NCBI GenBank assembly: GCA_963422465.1
Contig: OY730172.1
Coordinates: 3,472,001 to 3,536,000, forward strand
Direction of reading: 5' to 3'
DNA from: Lichina pygmaea
Taxonomy: Eukaryota > Ascomycota > Lichinomycetes > Lichinales > Lichinaceae
DNA length: 64,000 nt
Shown: positions 44,048-55,851 of the stretch, one piece after another
Position numbering within the stretch: the first letter of the stretch is position 1
Layout: each line of letters starts with the position of its first letter
Notes under the pieces: generated by a model
Told to the model about the DNA's origin: nothing
Databases searched by the model: none
Seen by the model: the letters and a program-made list of their open reading frames with translations, nothing else
Made by a program: the position numbers and the translations under genes

Positions 44048-46923
44048 TGAGACAGGATCAGCCAAGCTACAATCTTTACCAAGGTGGACTTGAAAGGAGC
44101 ATACAACCTGATACACATGAAAGAAGGAGAAGAATGGAAGACAGCCTTCAGAACCTGATACAGACACTACAAGTATCTGGTTATGCTATTCAGACTCACG
44201 AACACACCAGCAACATGTCAAGCATTGATCAACAACATCATCAGAGCACACCTGGACCAAACAGCTATCACCTACTTGGACAACATTCTTGTCTACTCAA
44301 ACATGTAACAGGAACATACCAAACATGTGAAGGATGTTCTACAATGCCTACAAAAGGCAGGGCTCAAGGTCAACCTGAAGAAATGCAAGTTCAACAAACT
44401 GGAAGTTGAATTCCTCAGATACATCATAGGAATTGAAGGGATTAAGATTGACCCTGAGAAAATTAAAGTGATTCAGCAATAGCCAACACTGACATCAGTC
44501 AAGAAAGTACAAGCCTTTCTAGGATTTGCCAACTTCAACTGATAGTTGATTAAGAACTACTCCCAGACAGTAACACCACTGACAGAACTCACAAAGAAGG
44601 ATGTGGAGTACCGGTAGACAGAGAGACAACAAAAAGCATTCCAACAGCTCAAGGACACTTGCACCAAGGAACCAGTTCTCCTCAACTTCAAGACAGGCCA
44701 GCCAACACAAATCAAGACAGACACTTCAGATCAGGCAGTGGGAGCATGTTTATACCAACAGGCAGACGGCAAGTGGTACCCAGTTGCCTACTACTCAAAA
44801 AAATGACACAAGTGGAACAAAACTATGATATCCACAACAAAGAGCTACTGGCAGTTGTCAACACACTTGAACACTGGAGAGTGTACATGGAAAGCAGTTC
44901 TGAACTCACTGTTCTCACAGACCACAAGAATCTGACAACATTCACGACAACCAAGAAGCTGAACAGACAACAAGTCAGATAGGCTGAACTCCTAGGGTAA
45001 CACAAGTTCAAGATCTTGTACACCCCTGGACAAGACAACAGGAAAGCAGACACACTAAGCTGACAAAAAGACCACATGGAAGATGATGAACACCAAGGAA
45101 CAATCTTACAGCAGGACCAGCAAGGGAACCTGGTGCCTTGACCACAGATCAACAAGCTCACAACAGAAGGCACTGAAGAATTAATAAGGAACTACCACAA
45201 TAATCCAGCACATAGTCACCCAGGAATCTCCAAGACCACAGACCTTATCCAACAGGTAGGGAACAATATCATCAACCTCTGACAACATGTCATAAGCTAC
45301 ATCAGCAAATGTCTACTGTGCCAGAAAAACAAACACAGAAGACACAAGCTATATAGAGAAGGACACCTGAACATAATACTGAGAGGCCTGTGGGAAGACA
45401 TGTCAATAGACTTCATCACAAAGCTACCCAAGTCCCAAGACCCAGACACAGGAATCACCTACAACTTGATTATGGTGATAGTGGACAGATTCACAAAATA
45501 TCTAATAGTGGTACTATTCAAGAAGACCCACACAGCAGAGCAGTTGGGACACCTCTTACTGGACAGATTAGTCAGAGACCACGGAGTTCCAATCATGATC
45601 ATTACAGACAGAGACAAACTCTTCACATCCAACTACTGGAAGACAATCAGTGCAGCCATAGGAACAAAACCCAAAATATCTACAGCCTATCATCCACGAA
45701 CTGACAGCCAGACAGAGTGAGCAAACCAAGTCCTGGAGACTTATTTGCAGTATTACATCAACCAGACCCATAGTAATTGAGTACAGTTATTACTGGTGGC
45801 ACAGCTGGCAATCAACCAGCACAGATCAGACTCAACAAAGGAATCACTATTCTTTGCCAATTTTGGACAACACGCAAACATCAGAATGCTAAGCAGAGCT
45901 TCACCAAACACAGAGAAAGCACTCCAACATGACAAGCTTCTACAACAAACACACACAATAATAAGGCATTACCTTCAAGAGACTTCAGAAAAGATGCAAC
46001 ACCAAATGGACAAAAAATTGAAAATAGTACCTCAGCTGAAGAAGGGGGATAAAGTCTACCTTGTCACAAAAAATTGGAAAGTCAAGAAACCAAGAACAAA
46101 GAAACTGGACTATGTCAAGGTCAGACTATTTTCAGTCGAAGAAAGAAACAGACCAGTCAACATCAGACTGTGACTAGTGAGAGATGCTTGGGTACACCCA
46201 AACTTTCACATCTCAATGATTGAATTAGCTGACCAGAGCACACCCTTGCAGGAAATATTTCATTACCAGCTGGAGGAAGAACAGGAATTCAAGGTTGAAC
46301 AGATCTTGAAGAGAAAAGATCAGTGATACCTTGTCAAGTGGAAAAACTACCCAGACTCAGAAAATACCTGGGAACCACTCAGAAACCTCACAAACTGCCA
46401 GCTCCTCCTGCAGCAGTTCTGGCAGAAGCAGGACTGAATAGCTCAGCCTGCAGCGCGGACACGTCAATAACTGTCACCAACAAGTCTTCACCATCTGCCT
46501 CCATTTCAGCAACAAGGCACTGGAGCTTCTTCTTTGCTCAACCCTCAGCACCTTCGAGAACCTTTCACTTTCAGGACACATGAGCCTGCAGCTCAGCAAG
46601 CTGCTTAACAAGAGCATCCCGCTTGGCCTTATCAGCAGCCAAATCCTCGTGAAGGTTATCTTGAGTTATGTTTAGCGACTCCCAAGAAAGTGACAAACAG
46701 GACTTCCCACAACAAGTGCATTCAGCGCACTTCAACTTATTGTTGTTGTCAGACATTCAGAAGCAGGGCTTGTGGTTCAAAACACAGAAGTCACACAGAG
46801 CAAGCAACACAAAGTTATGATCACAGATCTGGGCTGCCAGTTGTTTTCAGTAAGCAGAGGCACATGATTTTACAGACATACTCAAGAATTCATCACGACA
46901 ATGAATGAAGGAGAGAAGGGTAG
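44048..46923 (+). mobile_element. Gypsy A outer element, right half
   Basis: Starts with the second TGAGA and continues the outer element: rest of reverse transcriptase (YLDNILVY near 44270), RNase H (about 44700-45060), integrase (about 45080-46200), chromodomain region (about 46300-46436) and the antisense Cys-rich frame (about 46795-46571). It is clearly older and more decayed than the inner element (about fifteen or more breaks in this half), as expected from the insertion order. Confidence 0.88.
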
Positions 46924-47483
46924 TGTTACAACCTATAGGATAGGAGCCACTTATTTATAGGCAATCAGGCTGCAGGCCAGGCAAGAGGACACCATGGAAG
47001 TCAAGTGACCAACCAACAAGGGGTTATGTGACTGTCAAGACACACATAGGAGTCTTGACAAAGCATGCATGAAGCATCAAGACAATCTCACCAGTCTCGA
47101 CACAGGATGTATGAAGCATCAAGACAATCTCACCAGTCTTGACGCAGGGTGCATAACATGGTGGGACTGTCAAGACAATCTCACCCATCTTGACGTCAAG
47201 ACTGTCAAGACAATCTTGATCATCTTGACAGGCCAGCACTATATAGTCTGGTGATAGTTCCCTTATGGAACAATCATCTTGAACTTATGTTGTGATCCAG
47301 ACAACTAGATCTACTTCAATACAATCTTTTTGTACAAAGCTATTGATCAGGTATCACCACCACCATGTTCCACCAAACCCCTTCACACTCCTTGACACTC
47401 CTCTCCTGCGAGAACCAACCCACCTTCCGCATCTCACCCTTAATCCTATACTCAGTTAGGACAGCATAGTACAGACTGCAACA
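46924..47483 (+). repeat. 3' LTR of outer Gypsy A (560 bp, type 1)
   Basis: TGTTACAACC ... GACTGCAACA with only two minisatellite units (about 47070-47150). LINE ORF1 sequence follows at once (CCAGGCTGGGTGAGC), so the outer element inserted into a minus-strand LINE ORF1. Confidence 0.88.
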
Positions 47484-48573
47484 CCAGGCTGGGTGAGCTC
47501 CTCTGCAGTTGCAGTATTTTGGCTTGAGAAGCTGTTCAGGAACTTGGCAGGCTCTCCTTTCATGCTGGCCTCCACAGGCACCACACACAGCTTTGTTCTT
47601 GCAGAAGTGTGTTTGGTGCCTATAGCCAAAGCACTTGAAATATTGTGCAATAACTGTGTCTGCCAGAAAAGGTTCTGCTTCATGCATCCTGTGCCCCAGC
47701 ACTAGCCCACTCTCAATCAAAAGATTGGCTTGTTCAGGGGTAGCCAGATCCAGGTGGAGAGAGGTAACTGGCTTCTTTTGAGCTATAGTGTTCTTAGACC
47801 AGTAGACTCTCAGGATGGTGATTTGCTTGCTCAGAGATAGGTTGCTGTTCTGGATTATCTGGCAGGTTTTCTCCAGGTCTTCAGGTTGGATATCTTCTGT
47901 TCTGACTCCATGGATCAGAACTGGAAATCTCTTGGGCTGGATGGTTGCTTTCTTTGTGAAGATAGCTGATACCCAGGCAGGGTTTTTCTCTAGGAAGACT
48001 TTAGTCTCTTGGCTTTCTATGTTAATAAAGATATCCCCTGAAGGAAGTTTCCTTACTGCTCTGACCTGCTTGTTGTAGGGGCTGGGTAGTCTGTCTTGAA
48101 GAGTCTGGAAAAGCTGGATGTGAGTTCTATTAGCCATGTCAGGTGGCTGGATACCAGGATGTACAAGAACTTCTTTGAGAATTCTTGCAGGTAGAGGGAT
48201 TTGTGCTGGAATAGATTTTTGGACAGCCTGGGCATATGATAGCTTGGCTTCTTGTTTGTCCAGCCCCTTGTTAATATTATCCAGCTTCTGGAAGATTCTG
48301 TTGGTGAGGCCAGTAGAGCTAGACTGGGCTTCTGTAGAGAAGGAGTTCTTTTTGATATTTTCCCAGCTTTTCAGAATAGATTCTGAGACTGGTTGAGTTT
48401 TGATCCAGGAGTCTACTAGTTTGTAGTCACTCTGGGGAGCTGGTTGGGGGGTAGGAGAGCTGGACTGGGTGCTAGGCAGACTGGGAGCTGGTTGGGAGAG
48501 TATAGCTGGTGTAGCTCGGGTGTTACTTTCTGAAAAGGTGGGTTTTTTCTTCTTGGGAGCTATGTTAGAGATT
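47484..48573 (-). mobile_element. LINE copy L0, ORF1 fragment
   Basis: Minus-strand LINE ORF1 from its start region (about 48562) to the third zinc knuckle, where Gypsy A interrupts it. The sequence is very close to L2 ORF1. The start codon position reads ATA instead of ATG, and a knuckle Cys and a Gly are changed, so it is decayed. Its 5' UTR resumes at 51767 after the inserted L3. Confidence 0.82.
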
Positions 48574-51500
48574 CTTCTCTTCATCCTACCTTCTGGAATA
48601 AAGACTTTGTTTCTCTTGAAATCTACTTGGAAAACTCTTCTACTTCTCTTTGGGTACATAATCTCTACTTCACCCTATCAAGTCAAGAAAACTACACAGA
48701 GGTATCAGAAGCTCTTCTCTGTTTACTCCAAAATGCTTTACAAGAACAAGGACAACATATTCTTCTCACAGACTCAAATCTTCACCACCCAGACTGGTCA
48801 AAGAAAAGAAGACTGTACTCTGAGACTGCAAACAAGTTTCAAGACCTAATGAAAGATTTAAATCTGGATTTAGCTATTGCACCTTTCACCCCTACCAGAG
48901 CAAGATCTCTTTCTGAAAAACCATGTTCTGCTATTGATCTGTCTTTTATTTCTTCTTCTCTTTCTAACTCTCTGATTTTCTCCAAAGTGGCTCTTCAGTT
49001 CTTTCATGGGTCTGACCACAGACCTGTACTAACCTGCCTGGACCTGGATCCTCCAAGGAAAATCTGGAAACCAGAAAGAAACTGGAGAACACTGGACTCA
49101 AACCTTGCAAGAGTAGAGTGTGAGAAGCTACACCTGCCCTTCCACTTCCAAGACAAATATGAAGTGGATGAGTACTTGGAGTATCTTGACAACTTTCTCC
49201 AAGAAATAGCAAGCAAATCCACACAGCCCCAGAAGCAATCTGGCCACTCAGTCCCCTGGTGGAATCAAGAGATCCAAAACAAGGTTAAAGAGGAAAGAAG
49301 AGTAAGAAGAAAAGTGCAAAAAAGACAAGCAAGTCAAGAGGAACTTGAGCAAGCAACTAAGCTCAAGAAAAAGGCAGTCAGAGATGGAAAACAGAACACT
49401 TTCAGACACCAAATCCATGAGCTGGCCAGCTCTTCAAAGTTCTGGAAGCTTGCAAAGTAGGGAAAGTCCAAAGTCAACAAGACTCCTGATCTTTCTCTGG
49501 TTCCTGACCTGGAAACACAAGAAGGAATAGCCAAAACCTTTGAGGAAAAGACTAAAGCCTTCTCACAGCAGTTCTTTCCAAAAGCTCTAGTTCCAGAACC
49601 AGGCTCAGAAAGCTCCCAGACTATCTCTGAGATACAGCTCTCCCAGGAGGTAACATGTGAAGAAGTGGAGCAAATTCTGGCCAAGAAGAAACCTTTCACA
49701 GCAGGAGGGAGAGATAAGCTGCCAACTGTATTTCTGAGAGCTCTGGGGCCTAGGTTCTGCCAAGCTCTAGCTATTCTGACTTCAACATGCTGGAAACTGG
49801 AGTACTTCCCTGAAAGATTTAAGAGTGCAAAAACAGTCTGCTTGAGGAAACCTGGCAAGACAACCTACAATCAAGCTAAAGTCTGGCACCCTATAGCTCT
49901 GCTAAACACAACAGGCAAGCTGATGGAAGCTATTGCTGCAGCCAGACTAAGCAAGATAGCAGAAGAAGCTGGACTATTGCCAGATATCCAGATGGGCTTT
50001 AGGAAAGGAAGATCCACAGAAGCAGCACTTTTCCTTCTAACCTCCCAAGTGGAAAAAGTCTGGAAGGAAGGCATGGTTGCATCCCTACTCTCACTGGATA
50101 TCTCAGGAGCCTATGACAGAGTTCTCCCCAAGATACTACAGCAAATTCTGAAAAGAAAAGGAATACCTGCCTGGCTAGCTTCCTGGATCTACTCCTTCTG
50201 TGATAAGCACTCTACCACTCTTGTCTTTGATGACTCTGAGTCTTGTTCAATTCCTATTCATTGTGGAGTTTCTCAAAGTTCTCCATTATCCTCTATTCTT
50301 TTTCTATTCTACATTTCTGAATTGCATGAGACTGTGCATACTCCCTCTTCTGGTGTATCTGCCCTGGAGTTTGCAGATGATACAAATCTGCTTGCTTTTG
50401 GTCACTCCTTGAAAAGTAACCTTCTGAAGTTAAAGAACACACACCTCAAATGTCTATCATGGGCTGCAAGACATGGAATGGTCTTCTCTCCTAAGAAATA
50501 TGAAATACTTCATTTTTCCAGAAGAAGATCAGACAATCTTCAGCTCAAGCTCAGACTGGGGAATGTGATTCTCAAACCAAAAGAAGAAGTGTGAGTACTT
50601 GGAGTGTACCTAGATGCAAAGCTCCACTGGCACAAACACCAGAGGATTATTCTTCAAAAAGCACAGAAAGCACTCTCTTCTCTTTCTAGAACTTCCTATT
50701 CTACTTGGGGCTTTCCAGTTCACACATCACGTCTGGTGTACACTGCTATACTGAGATCTCTACTGAGCTATGCAGTGGGGATCTGGTTTAACCCTCTAAG
50801 AAAATCCTCCAATATCTCTTCTCTTGTTTCATTTCAAAACAGATGTCTAAGACTTATTGGGGGTGCCTTCAAAGCCACTCCTTCTTTTCTATTAGAGAGT
50901 GAGCTTTTTCTTCTACCTCTAGACCTATACTTTAAATTTCGCACTGCCTGTTTTCTTTCTTCTATTCAAAACTCCCCTCTCAAATACTTTCTTGACAGTA
51001 TCTTTTCCACTATTTCCAGCTATGCCTCTCTCTTGAAGAAACCTTTAAAGGAATCCTCAACTATCTCTCCTAAGTGGAAATTCACTTGGTTAAGTCAAAT
51101 AACTACTAACCAGGCTAGTTCAAAGAAAGAACTACAAAAGCTCTTTACTAAAGAGTGGGAAGACCAATGGGAAGAGAAGAAAAGAAGAAGCTATCCAGGC
51201 TGGCAGAATTTCTGTCAAAAGCCACACAAAAACAATCTGAAGCTCTACAAAGAGTTACAGAAAGCTGAGGCAAGTCTGCTACTGCAAATCAGGACTGGAA
51301 GAATTAGTCTGGCAAGTTTTCTTTTCAGAGCTGGAGTTCCTGACTTCCCTACCCCACTATGTGTGTGTGGCCAAGCAGAAGAAACTGCAAAACATATCAC
51401 CTCTTCATGCTCTCTTTATTCAAGACAAAGACAACAAGTCTCTTTTAATCCCCAAGACTTCACCACTATTATTTCAAACTCAGAGCTACTACAGAAGTTC

Positions 51501-51754
51501 TTGTACTGGTTTATGTCTTTGAAAAGACTAAACCAGTTTAATCTAGCTTTCAAACTCCACTATTCCCAATCCAATATCTAGATTCTCTTCTCTTACCGGA
51601 AACTTCAAGACTCCTTTTGTTACATTCCCTAGTCACACCCTGCCTTCAGTTTGTATCCCTTCAAAGGTTTTCTGAAGGAGTTCACTATTAGCTAGAAGAT
51701 CTGCATGGCTGTAAAGCTACTACCAGTGTAAGAATCAAATAAAATAAAATAAAA
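48574..51754 (+). mobile_element. LINE copy L3, 5'-truncated, inserted into L0
   Basis: Starts inside the endonuclease domain and runs through ORF2, the 3' UTR and a tail of AAATA-type repeats (51736-51754). It is flanked by ATGTTAGAGATT at 48562-48573 and 51755-51766, a 12-bp target duplication. Orientation is opposite to L0. It is nearly identical to L2 over 3.2 kb, making a long inverted repeat with 29089-32270. Confidence 0.9.
48584..51581 (+). pseudogene. LINE ORF2 (L3), two in-frame stops
   Basis: One frame from the truncated endonuclease to the normal end. The only stops are TAG at 49458-49460 (after FWKLAK) and TGA at 50592-50594 (before VLGVYLD in other copies). Both are shared with L2. 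Endonuclease end motif GSDHRPVL, reverse-transcriptase FADDTNLLAFG and C-terminal CVCGQAEETAKHITSSC are kept. Confidence 0.85.
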
Positions 51755-51766
51755 ATGTTAGAGATT

Positions 51767-52259
51767 GTTTGGCACTGGTTGGGTGTTTCCTGTCTGCAGA
51801 GTACTGCCAGAAAGAAGAGTCACCTGGTTTCCCAGCAGTAATAATCTAGTCCTGGGACCAATCCCCAAGACTAGAATTTCCTGGGCAGCTTTTTCCAACT
51901 AAGCTCTGGGCAAAGCTAGAAGTATTAACCTAGACTAGGGACCAGACCCCCTATCTAGACTTTCCTTGAGCCAAAGACTCTGCTAGCTCCAGAGTCAGTC
52001 AGACTCTAACTATTCCTCTTATCCTAAGACTCTCTCTCTCTGGTTGTGGGTAGATTGCTGGTTGTTGAAGAAGAAGATCGTGGATTCAAGATCACAACCT
52101 TTGACAAACAGGTGTGATTCTCAAAGTTGATGGGTTTTCACCTTAAGGTTTGGGTGGTTTCAGAGAGGAACTCGGCTGTTTTCCAGAACATATGACAAAT
52201 TGTGGTGTTTGTCAAAAATGATGGTCCTTGAAGAACGTGGTTCTGGGAAGAGTTTTTTG
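51767..52259 (-). mobile_element. LINE copy L0, 5' UTR and 5' end
   Basis: Continues L0 upstream of ORF1 to the LINE 5' end (GGTTCTGGGAAGAG, 52239-52252, then a run of T). Next to it is Gypsy A gag sequence starting ACATGAGAGGT (52260-52270), which mirrors ACATAAGAGGT at the tail of L2 (29078-29088). Confidence 0.82.
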
Positions 52260-52435
52260 ACATGAGAGGTAATGCCTATCAATAGATCAAGCCCTATGTC
52301 AACAAACATCTTTCAGGAAACAGAGATCACAACAGCACAACAGAATAGATGACAAAATAGACATAATTCAAGGAAGAGATCAAGAAGATCTTTAGACTAT
52401 CTAACGAAGACAAAGTGGCCATACAAATAATCCAG
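52260..52435 (+). mobile_element. Gypsy A gag fragment
   Basis: About 176 bases of gag sequence, continuing from the point where the copy at 28393-29088 was cut. It ends at AATCCAG where the tail of LINE L5 begins. Fossil, broken. Confidence 0.75.
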
Positions 52436-52608
52436 TATTTTTGATTTTGATTTGATTCTTACATTGTTTGTAGCTTTACAGCCATGCAGATCTTCCAGCT
52501 AATAGTGAACTTCTTCAGAAAACCTTTAAAGGAATAAAAACTGAAGACAGGGAGGTGACTAGAAAGTGTAGCAAAAGGAAATCTTGTAGTGTCTGGTAGG
52601 AAAAGCTT

Positions 52609-55600
52609 CTAGATGTTGGAGTGTGAATAGTGAAGTTTGAAAGCCAGATTAAATTGGTTTAGTCTTTTCAAAGACATAAACCAGTACAGAAACTTCTGTA
52701 GAAGCTCTGGGTTTGAAATAATAGTAGTGAAATCTTGGGGGTTAAAGAGAGCATGTTGTCTTTGACTTGAGTAGAGAGAGCATGAAGAGGTGATATGCTT
52801 TACTGTCTCTTCTGCTTCACCACACATGCATAGGGGGGTAAGAAAGTCAGGGACTCCAGCTCTGAAAAGAAAACTTGCTAGACTAATTCTCCCAGTTCTG
52901 GTTTGCAGTAGTAGACTTGCCTCAGCTTTCTGTAGCTCTTTGTAGAGGTTTAGGTTGTTGTAGTGAGGTTTTTGGCAAAACACCTGCCATCCAGTATAGC
53001 CTTTTCTTTTCTTCTCCTCCCATTGGTTTTCCCACTCTTTAGTAACGAGTATTTGTAGTTCTTTCTTTGAACTAGCCTGGTTAGTAGTTATTTGACTTAA
53101 CCAAGTGAACTTCCAATTAGGAGAGATAGTTGAGGATTTCTTTAAAGGTTTCCTCAGTGAAGAAGCATAGAAAGAAATAGTAGAAAAGGTACTGTCAAGA
53201 AAGTCTTTCAGAGAGGAGGCTTGGATAGAAGATAGAAAACAAGCTGTGTGAAATTTAAAATAGAGATCTAGAGGTAAAAGAAAAAGCTCACTCTCTAATA
53301 GAAAAGAAGGAGTGGCTTTCAAAGCACCCCCAATAAGTCTCAGACATTTGTTTTGGAATATGATAAGAGAGGAAATATTAGAGGATTTTCTGAGTGGGTT
53401 GAACCAAATTCCCACTGCATAGCTCAGTACAGATCTGAGTATTGCAGTGTACACAAGGTGTGCTGTGAGAACTGGAAAGCCCCAGGTGGAGTAAGAGGTT
53501 CTAGAAAGAGAAGATAGTGCTGTTTGTGCTTTTTGAAGAATAATTCTCTGGTGTTTGTGCCAGTGGAGTTTGGCATCCAGGTACACTCCCAATACTCACA
53601 CTTCTTCTTTTGGTTTTAGAATCACATTCCCAAGTCTAAGCTTGAGCTGCAGATTGTCTGATCTTCTTCTGGAAAAATAAAGTATTTCATATTTCTCAGA
53701 AGAGAAGACTATTCCATGTCTTGCAGCCCAAGATAGACATTTAAGATGTGTATTCTTCAACTTCAGAAGGTTGCTTTTAAGAGAGTGTCCAAATGCAAGC
53801 AGATTTGTATCATCTGCAAATCCCAGAGCAGAAACACCAGTAGTAGGAGAATGTACAGTCTCATGAAGTTCAGAAATATAGAATAGAAAAAGAATAGGAG
53901 ACAAAGGGGAACCTTGGGGAACTCCACAGTGAATAGGAATAGAAGAGGACTCAGAGTCATCAAAAACTAGGGTGGTGGTACGTCTGGTACAGAAAGAGAA
54001 GATCCAAGAAGTTAGCCAGACAGGGATTCCTTTTCTCTCCAGAATCTTTTGAAGAATCTCTGGGAGAACTCTGTCATATGCTCCTGAGATGTCCAGAGAA
54101 AGTAGAGATGCAACCATGCCTTCTTTCCAGACTTTTTCCACTTGGGAAGTTAGAAGGAAAAGTGCTGATTCAGTTGATCTGCCTTTCCTGAACTCCATCT
54201 GGATTTCTGGCAAGACTTTAGCCTCTTCTGCTACCTTGCTTAGTCTGGCTGCTGTAATAGCTTCCATCAGGTTGCCAGTTGTGTTTAGCAGAGCTATAGA
54301 GCGCCAGGCTTTAGCTTGGTTATAGATTCTCTTGCCAGGTTTTCTTAGACAGACTGTTTTTGCATTCTTGAATTTCTCTGGAAAGTATTCCAGTCTCCAG
54401 TATGTTGATGTGAGAACAGCTATAGCTTGGCAGAACTTGGGACCCAGAGCTTTCAGAAATCCATTTGGCAGCTTGTCTTTTCCTCCTGCTGTAAAAGGTT
54501 TCTTCTTGTTCAGAATTTGCTCCACTTCTTCAGTGGTAACCTCCTGAGAAAGCTGGATCTCTGGGGTACTCTGGTGACTTTCTGTACTTGGTTCTGGAAC
54601 ATGTGCTTCTGGAAAGAATTGAGCTGAGAAAGATTTTGTCTTCTCCTCAAAGCTTTTGGCTAGTCCTTCTTGAGTCTCCAGATCAGGGACCAGAGGAAGA
54701 TCAGGGGTCTTGTTAGCTTTTGATTTTCCCCACTTTGCAAGCTTCCAGAATTTTGAGGAACTGGCTAGCTCATGAACTTGTTTTCTGAAGGTGTTCTGTT
54801 TGCCTTCTCTGACAGCTTTCTTCTTGAGCTTAGTTGCTTCTTCTAGCTCTTCTTGGCTTGCCTGTCCTCTGAGCACTTGTCTTCTTATTCTTCTTTTCTG
54901 CTTAACTTTAGTTTGGATCTCTTGGTTCCACCAGAGGACTGAGTGGCTAGATTGCTTCTGGAGTTCTGTGCATCTGTCTGCTATTTCTTGGAGAAAGTGG
55001 TTAAGATATTCCAAGTACTCATCCACTTCATGTTTATCTTGAAAGTGGAAGGGCAGCTACAAATTATTACACTCTTGTTTTGCCAGGTTTGTGTCCAGTG
55101 TTTTCCAGTTCCTTTCTGGCTTCCAGGTTTTTCTTGGTGAGTCCAGGTCCAGACTAGTTAGTACAGGTCTGTGGTCAGACCCATGAAAGAACTGCAAAGC
55201 AATTTTAGAAAAGATTAGAGAGTTAGAAAGAGAAGAAGATATAAAGGAAAGATCAATAGGTGAACAGGGTTTGTGGGAAAGAGATCTAGCTCTTGTGGGT
55301 GTAAAAGGTGCAATAGCTAACTCCAGATTTGAGTTTTTCATTAGAGTTTGGAACTTGTGTGCAGTGTCAGAATATAGTCTTCTTTTCTTTGACCAGTCAG
55401 GGTGGTGAAGATTTGAGTCTGTAAGAAGAATATACTGTCTTTTTGCTTGTAAAGTATTTTGGAGTAGACAGAGAAGAGCTTCTGATGCTTGTAGGTAGTT
55501 CTCTTGACTTGAGGGAGTGAAGTATAGATTATGCACCCACAGAGAAGTAGAGGTGTTTTCCAGATGAATTTCAAGAGAAACAAACTCTTTACTTCAGAAA

Positions 55601-55851
55601 GTAGAGTGGAGAGATGCCAGATTCAGGTTTTTGTTAATAAGAAAAAGAGTTCTACCAATCTCTGGAGAATATAAAGAAAGAAAAGAAGAAAAAACAGTTG
55701 AGGTGCTGGTTTGAAGGTGAGGATTCTTCCAGAGTTCTTGAAGTGCAATAATATCTACTTCTTGAAGAGTTGGGGTTGCTAGAAGTAGCTCTTGGACTGA
55801 TTGGCTTTTCTGCACATTGTATTGAAGAAGTGTGAACTTTGTATTCTTCAT
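52609..55851 (-). pseudogene. LINE ORF2 (L5), three in-frame stops
   Basis: A single frame of 1080 codons broken only by stops near 55594 (TGA), 55057 (TAG) and 53596 (TGA). Endonuclease (LLQYNVQKSQSV, LLTDSNLHHPDW, GSDHRPVL), reverse transcriptase (GFADDTNLLAFG) and the C-terminal CMCGEAEETVKHITSSC are all present. The Trp codon that is TAG in L2 and L3 is intact here (KLAKWGKSK). Confidence 0.85.

Noticed and set aside
36990-47483. Tandem array of Gypsy A units sharing LTRs
   Set aside because: The TGAGA duplication and the exact continuation of the outer element on both sides show nesting instead.
47484-51754. Twin-priming (5' inversion) of a single LINE
   Set aside because: The minus-strand ORF1 part continues as 5' UTR beyond the plus-strand part, and a 12-bp duplication frames the plus-strand part, so it is one LINE inserted in another.
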